Source: Pseudomonadales bacterium
GTDB taxonomy: Bacteria > Pseudomonadota > Gammaproteobacteria > Pseudomonadales > Moraxellaceae
Direction: 5' to 3'
Length of the DNA: 18,737 nt
Assembly: GCA_013043915.1 (NCBI GenBank)
Contig: JABEVH010000089.1
Coordinates: 1-18,737, forward strand
In this document: one piece after another, positions 16,701-18,737 of the stretch
Layout of the letters: every line of letters starts with the position of its first letter
Position numbering within the stretch: the first letter of the stretch is position 1
Notes under the pieces: model-generated
Told to the model about the DNA's origin: nothing
Databases searched by the model: none
What the model saw: the letters and a program-made list of their open reading frames with translations, nothing else
Translations under genes and position numbers: made by a program

Positions 16701-17500
16701 GCAAGGTCAAACCTTTCGCTAAAACAGCAGCGGTGGATGCTTCCCTGCATTTTCGCGATATAGAAATGCCCACATTAAATCCTTATGCCGCCCAGTTTGC
16801 CGGATACCGTATCGATCAGGGCATGATGGATCTAGAACTGAACTATCGCCTGGATCATCAGCATCTGATCGGGAGTAATCGTTTACGTATCGATCAACTG
16901 GAACTAGGGCCGAAGCTACCAGGTGAGGCATCTATTGATTTACCCTTGCGTCTGGCGGTGGATGTGTTACGCAATAGTGAGGGGCGTATCGATCTGAGTG
17001 TGCCCGTATACGGCAACTTAAATGATCCTAATCTGGATATTAGGTCAGTCGTCGTTAAGGCTCTGGAAGGCACCTTGCGCCATGTTCTTGACTCGCCTTT
17101 GGAGTTCGTTGCTGAGCTTTGGGGTGAGCACTCCGATACCATAAAACATGTTGATTTTATGGCCGGTTCAAATCTGATCTCAGATCAGGAACAGGCTAAA
17201 CTGTCTGCCTTGGTGCATGTGTTACAGCAACATGTTCATTTGCTGCTTTTTATTCATGCCGGCTTCAACTCAGTTCTGGATGCCCAGGTCTTAAATACGG
17301 GTGCGACTGCATCGGGTTCGCTCCCTGCCTTAAGTCATGATGCCCTGCGTTTGCTGGCCCTGCACCGCGCCGAGGCTATCAAGAGTCAGTTGATGAAAGC
17401 AGGTATAGCGGATCACAGGATATTTATCGATGAACCGCAGTCGGTGAATGCGATATCGGGAGCACGGATACCCACGACCCTGGATATCAAGCTCCGCTAG
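13721..17500 (+). CDS. DUF748 / AsmA-like large envelope protein
   Basis: A 1259-residue protein with a basic N terminus (DGSRRKKRFSRAWR), one membrane helix (about 20-42) and a very long periplasmic part rich in beta strands. The start resembles AsmA-like proteins (LSLPSLRISPWRWSVHVQGMSLAQ, LSIDELYLKLSPSSLWHRALIIQDISIEHPRIQV). The later part carries DUF748 features: LDLELNYRLDHQHLIGSNRLRIDQLELG, SEGRIDLSVPVYGNLNDPNLDIRSVVVKAL, and a C-terminal LISDQEQAKLSALVHVLQQH segment. AsmA-clan proteins form bridges moving phospholipid between membranes; that role is inferred from the clan only. It lies 23 bases after the c-di-GMP gene and is the last gene of the apparent operon. Ribosome binding is weak (AGG about eight bases upstream). 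Two identical G8 tracts lie within the first fifth of the gene. Confidence 0.85.
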   Translation: MHDQDGSRRKKRFSRAWRTGGIVVAMLAGVYDVGLRYVLPWWMHREADSWNLSHPDWKLSLPSLRISPWRWSVHVQGMSLAQQHRPQLSIDELYLKLSPSSLWHRALIIQDISIEHPRIQVHVDEHGHLDLENLLPPPQPATTAKNAPGIGWLIRNLQVASLQVHIVDAQIQGGKPLDLKIPSWQVQDVGTWHAHTEIQLDMKGALGGAHAWRLRWWGSLNLAPLRSSGHIMLTQGNLAALGGALQQLWPVHIGQGTLEFSTNYAFDDRHGHRQWTLDHTRVQVQGLRVQRPGFNSPRLELATGDIQIPHIDGEQHQIEVQSVDLDRPELFMQRDVQGKVDFLTWIKELAPPHPSPKPSPWQVKAQHVKLRRGLLTLHAWEAGKERAFMLQDIQLDLDNLDTTGKVPWTLQAGMQGPLLGQVHVQGQVAAGRADVNWQIQRLHLSNADLWLPPVLNTKVHDGILTASGHVSLNPQHLESLSLSGQAAIEHLDMEIQRQRLQVAMLQLDPWSYQQGHVALQGLSVHALSMEQDGDMLSLGDAEVGAVHSPVQGTIWTLGRFSLHNLGWQASHVGPVTLQGHVKALGIQAVRMDMHHGRLGWQLGQLGGGQVDLLHGKHHNRLSWSQAVLDRGSWQTSNQKLDIAGIHARQWRWEGRHPWLDLHRLDGYELHVQLAKHRLRSGKIALQLGQLRLDQDRHGSLVPYQEIQYWLGKLPTTASTPHKTASVPWSIDVQGFHLGMDRLRYATSTTSVPWVATQLALDTGRLHNLNPLSVHMSGQWGQAQLAWNGTVWPQLKKARGQFKLRDIDLMPVQPWLRQYTYAVLDHGTISSQGYVAFGLKPLQVVLHGSLTTGDLLLEDDRNQQPLLSWKQINIPNLNVSYPGHGLSIPEVDVDHLYSKVTIESNGQLNWQQILRSRHQAAQPPSKHPLAVDVHRIVFDQAGVDFSDLSLHAPFHASIHHLNGEVGPLDMQNTSAWTQVMMQGLINRHGHVDVSGKVKPFAKTAAVDASLHFRDIEMPTLNPYAAQFAGYRIDQGMMDLELNYRLDHQHLIGSNRLRIDQLELGPKLPGEASIDLPLRLAVDVLRNSEGRIDLSVPVYGNLNDPNLDIRSVVVKALEGTLRHVLDSPLEFVAELWGEHSDTIKHVDFMAGSNLISDQEQAKLSALVHVLQQHVHLLLFIHAGFNSVLDAQVLNTGATASGSLPALSHDALRLLALHRAEAIKSQLMKAGIADHRIFIDEPQSVNAISGARIPTTLDIKLR
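14338..14450 (+). repeat. Two G8 homopolymer tracts inside the DUF748 gene
   Basis: Runs of eight G at 14338-14345 and 14443-14450 lie in the same context (TTG, G6, GCT), each coding Leu-Gly-Gly-Ala. A third run of five G precedes the first. Slippage by one base would truncate the 1259-residue protein early, the usual design of a phase-variable gene. Confidence 0.5.
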
Positions 17501-17649
17501 GACGGTTGTTGCGTTACAGTATCGGTCAACTACCCAGGCATACCCCTGAACCCATTGGGGTCTATCGAAGATCCCGTAGGGATGGAAAGGGAGATTAAGT
17601 CGAAAGACTCGGCGTCACCAGTGCCCGTAAGGGCCGTTATTAAAGTTAC
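17501..17649. ncRNA. Cluster of short hairpins between convergent genes
   Basis: Four stem-loops lie in under 100 bases: ACCCC/GGGGT (17542-17561), ATCCC-GTA-GGGAT (17571-17583), AGTC-GAAA-GACT (17598-17609) and GCCC-GTAA-GGGC (17623-17634). The last two have GNRA-type tetraloops, and hairpins two and four share the core CCCGTA(A)GGG. An alternative stem, GGGTCT/AGA-T-CCC (17558-17575), competes with the first two. This could be a structured RNA, a repeat family or the shared 3' end of the two convergent units. I match it to no known RNA family. Confidence 0.35.
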
Positions 17650-18144
17650 TCATGGCTTAGTGCTATTTAGACGCAGCATAAGAATCAATGGATCAGTCGG
17701 GGAGGCTTGGAGACCGTAGTGTTCGTAAAACAATTTGGCACGGTCATGAAGGGCGTGAACAAGGAGGGCACGCACCCCGGTGTTCTGCGAAACATTCACA
17801 GCACGGTTGATAGCATCCCGCAACATCGTTCCTCCGAGATTAATCCCTTGCGCACGATGATCAACGGCCAATCGCGCCAAAACCATCACCGGGATCGGAT
17901 CGGGCATATTACGACGCACACCACCGGTAGCTGCATGCTGAGACACAGCGCCAGCGGCCATCGCGTAATAGCCATAAACATAGCCATCCTTATCGGCGAC
18001 GACAAAAGTGCGGGTAGCTCCGCGGACCTGGTTGGCCATGGCCCTACGCTTGAGCCACTCATCCAGGACGGATTCACCACAGGAAAATTCATTGAAGCGG
18101 TGATCAATAGTGAGTGGATGAGGAGCAGTGAGATCAAGTCTCAT
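17650..18144 (-). CDS. GNAT acetyltransferase toxin (TacT-like)
   Basis: Toxin of a DUF1778-GNAT pair. Family members acetylate the amino group of aminoacyl-tRNAs and stop translation. I use the ATG at 18144, giving 164 residues, because its ATGA overlaps the antitoxin stop; a GTG at 18156 would add four residues. Visible features are FSCGESVLDEWLKRRAMANQ (20-39) typical of this toxin group, GYYAMAAGAVS (58-68), the acetyl-CoA segment VLARLAVDHRAQGINLGGTMLRDA (88-111), and ALHDRAKLFYEHYGL (131-145) with Tyr140, the expected catalytic tyrosine. The pyrophosphate loop reads RAQGIN rather than the more usual RxxGxG/A, so the loop is slightly atypical. It is co-transcribed after the antitoxin gene. 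Confidence 0.88.
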   Translation of the reverse strand: MRLDLTAPHPLTIDHRFNEFSCGESVLDEWLKRRAMANQVRGATRTFVVADKDGYVYGYYAMAAGAVSQHAATGGVRRNMPDPIPVMVLARLAVDHRAQGINLGGTMLRDAINRAVNVSQNTGVRALLVHALHDRAKLFYEHYGLQASPTDPLILMLRLNSTKP

Positions 18145-18407
18145 GCCTTGTCCCACGGAGCCTTCAATTCAAATAAGCGATCAAGGCCAGGATTATGTTT
18201 TGGCGGCTCATCTAGCAGATTGACAAATTTCTGAAATGTGTCCGCATCAAGTGTGAAGTGAACCTGATCCAGCACGACGCTCTGTGCACGTTCGCAAGCG
18301 GCTTCCAACATGAAGTCTGAACGATTTTTGCCCAGTAGGCTGGCAGCGTGATCGATGAGATCACGCTGTTCCGGCAAGGCGCGTATATTGATGGCAGCAG
18401 CACGCAC
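18141..18407 (-). CDS. DUF1778 ribbon-helix-helix antitoxin (TacA-like)
   Basis: Antitoxin of the pair: it binds the toxin and represses the shared promoter. From the GTG at 18407 it has 88 residues: an N-terminal ribbon-helix-helix (AAINIRALPEQRDLIDHAASLLGKNRSDFMLEAACERAQSVV, about 4-45) and a C-terminal toxin-binding part (HFTLDADTFQKFVNLLDEPPKHNPGLDRLF). I chose GTG because AGAGG lies six bases upstream and the ribbon then starts at the very N terminus, as in the family; a TTG at 18431 would add eight residues without support. The stop overlaps the toxin ATG as ATGA. Confidence 0.85.
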   Translation of the reverse strand: MRAAAINIRALPEQRDLIDHAASLLGKNRSDFMLEAACERAQSVVLDQVHFTLDADTFQKFVNLLDEPPKHNPGLDRLFELKAPWDKA

Positions 18408-18427
18408 GGCAACCTCTTTATGTAAAC

Positions 18428-18471
18428 ACAACAGATACGCACATGATGGGGTGGTGTATAGCTGTTGTCAA
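18428..18471 (-). promoter_or_regulatory. Promoter and operator of the toxin-antitoxin operon
   Basis: On the minus strand TTGACA (18466-18471) is followed after 17 bases by CATCAT (18443-18448), a consensus -35 with a weak -10, about 35 bases before the antitoxin GTG. A perfect 7-bp inverted repeat, ACAACAG (18428-18434) and CTGTTGT (18462-18468), spans the -10 and the expected start point and overlaps the -35. That suits autoregulation by the ribbon-helix-helix antitoxin. Confidence 0.5.
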
Positions 18472-18737
18472 TACGTGCGAGGCTGCCAAAATCGCCGAAA
18501 ACAGGAACTTTTGAGCAGACCTTACCTGCCTGATTTGGAGGATGAACACGGGTTTGGTTCCCAAATGCACCACCATTATAACAAATCCGGCTGCTCTCTG
18601 TTTTCACCAACTACTTCGCCATAGCCCATATATGGTCGCCCCCGTTTTGCCAAGATTTCTTTTCATGATGTTCAACAAGGTTCGATTGCTGCCATATATC
18701 CGAGTTCTGATGAAGGCATTCAGCCTTCGACTCCTGA
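18472..18737. other. Right-edge region without a supported gene
   Basis: Two frames stay open to the window end and neither is convincing. On the minus strand about 41 codons end at a TAG (18611-18613), with the peptide tail QNGGDHIWAMAK. On the plus strand an ATG at 18542, with GGAGG immediately before it and no spacing, reads to the edge (MNTGLVPKCTTIITNPAAL...). Codon usage does not separate them. The minus frame could be the 3' end of a gene upstream of the toxin-antitoxin unit. Confidence 0.3.

Noticed and set aside
17541..17640. CRISPR array or integron attC site
   Set aside because: No regularly spaced direct repeats, and no paired RYYYAAC/GTTRRRY core sites.
17707..18234. Plus-strand ORF of 175 residues opposite the toxin
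   Set aside because: Shadow of the GNAT toxin gene on the other strand; no family features.
18530..18580. tRNA 3' end or attachment site, from a GGTTTGGTTCCC...CACCACCA look
   Set aside because: No matching acceptor, D or anticodon stems can be drawn upstream on either strand.
18212..18610. Minus-strand ORF of 132 residues overlapping the antitoxin
   Set aside because: It runs antisense-frame through the antitoxin gene, has odd composition (many Cys, Arg) and no ribosome binding site.

Overview
The window looks like chromosomal DNA of a Gram-negative proteobacterium, most likely a gammaproteobacterium. It encodes an ExbB-ExbD-TonB energy module, a PEP synthase of the gammaproteobacterial length and domain order, an outer-membrane porin-like barrel, periplasmic transglycosylase and AsmA/DUF748-type envelope proteins. 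Base composition is near 50% GC, with a visibly more AT-rich porin pair. I cannot name the genus.

Left part (11-4575): a tightly overlapping exbB-exbD-tonB cluster that would energise TonB-dependent outer-membrane uptake, then about 530 bp of noncoding DNA with several stem-loops and a weak Fur-like site, then ppsA (TTG start with a strong Shine-Dalgarno), which makes PEP from pyruvate for gluconeogenesis.

Middle part (4576-7765): a likely terminator, then a two-gene unit of a porin-like protein and a short PstS-like periplasmic protein under a promoter carrying an inverted repeat. Convergent to these lies a DUF4124-SLT lytic transglycosylase gene. Between the transglycosylase and the next gene is a 470-bp AT-rich intergenic region with a perfect DnaA box, an inverted near-perfect box and further hyphenated palindromes.

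Right part (7874-17500): a Gln-rich coiled-coil protein of about 717 residues with no recognised domain, then what looks like a four-gene operon with overlapping or nearly touching ends: an unknown 65-residue protein, a fused SpmA-SpmB-like nucleoside-recognition (Gate) membrane protein, a REC-PAS-GGDEF-EAL c-di-GMP regulator, and a 1259-residue DUF748/AsmA-like envelope protein whose gene carries two identical G8 tracts.

Right edge (17501-18737): a cluster of short hairpins with GNRA-type loops, then a minus-strand TacA-TacT-like toxin-antitoxin pair (DUF1778 ribbon-helix-helix plus GNAT acetyltransferase) with a readable promoter and an operator-like inverted repeat. The last 300 bases hold no gene I can support. 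The best candidates for something undescribed are the coiled-coil protein with its palindrome-rich DnaA-box control region, and the small-protein/SpmAB/c-di-GMP/DUF748 operon.
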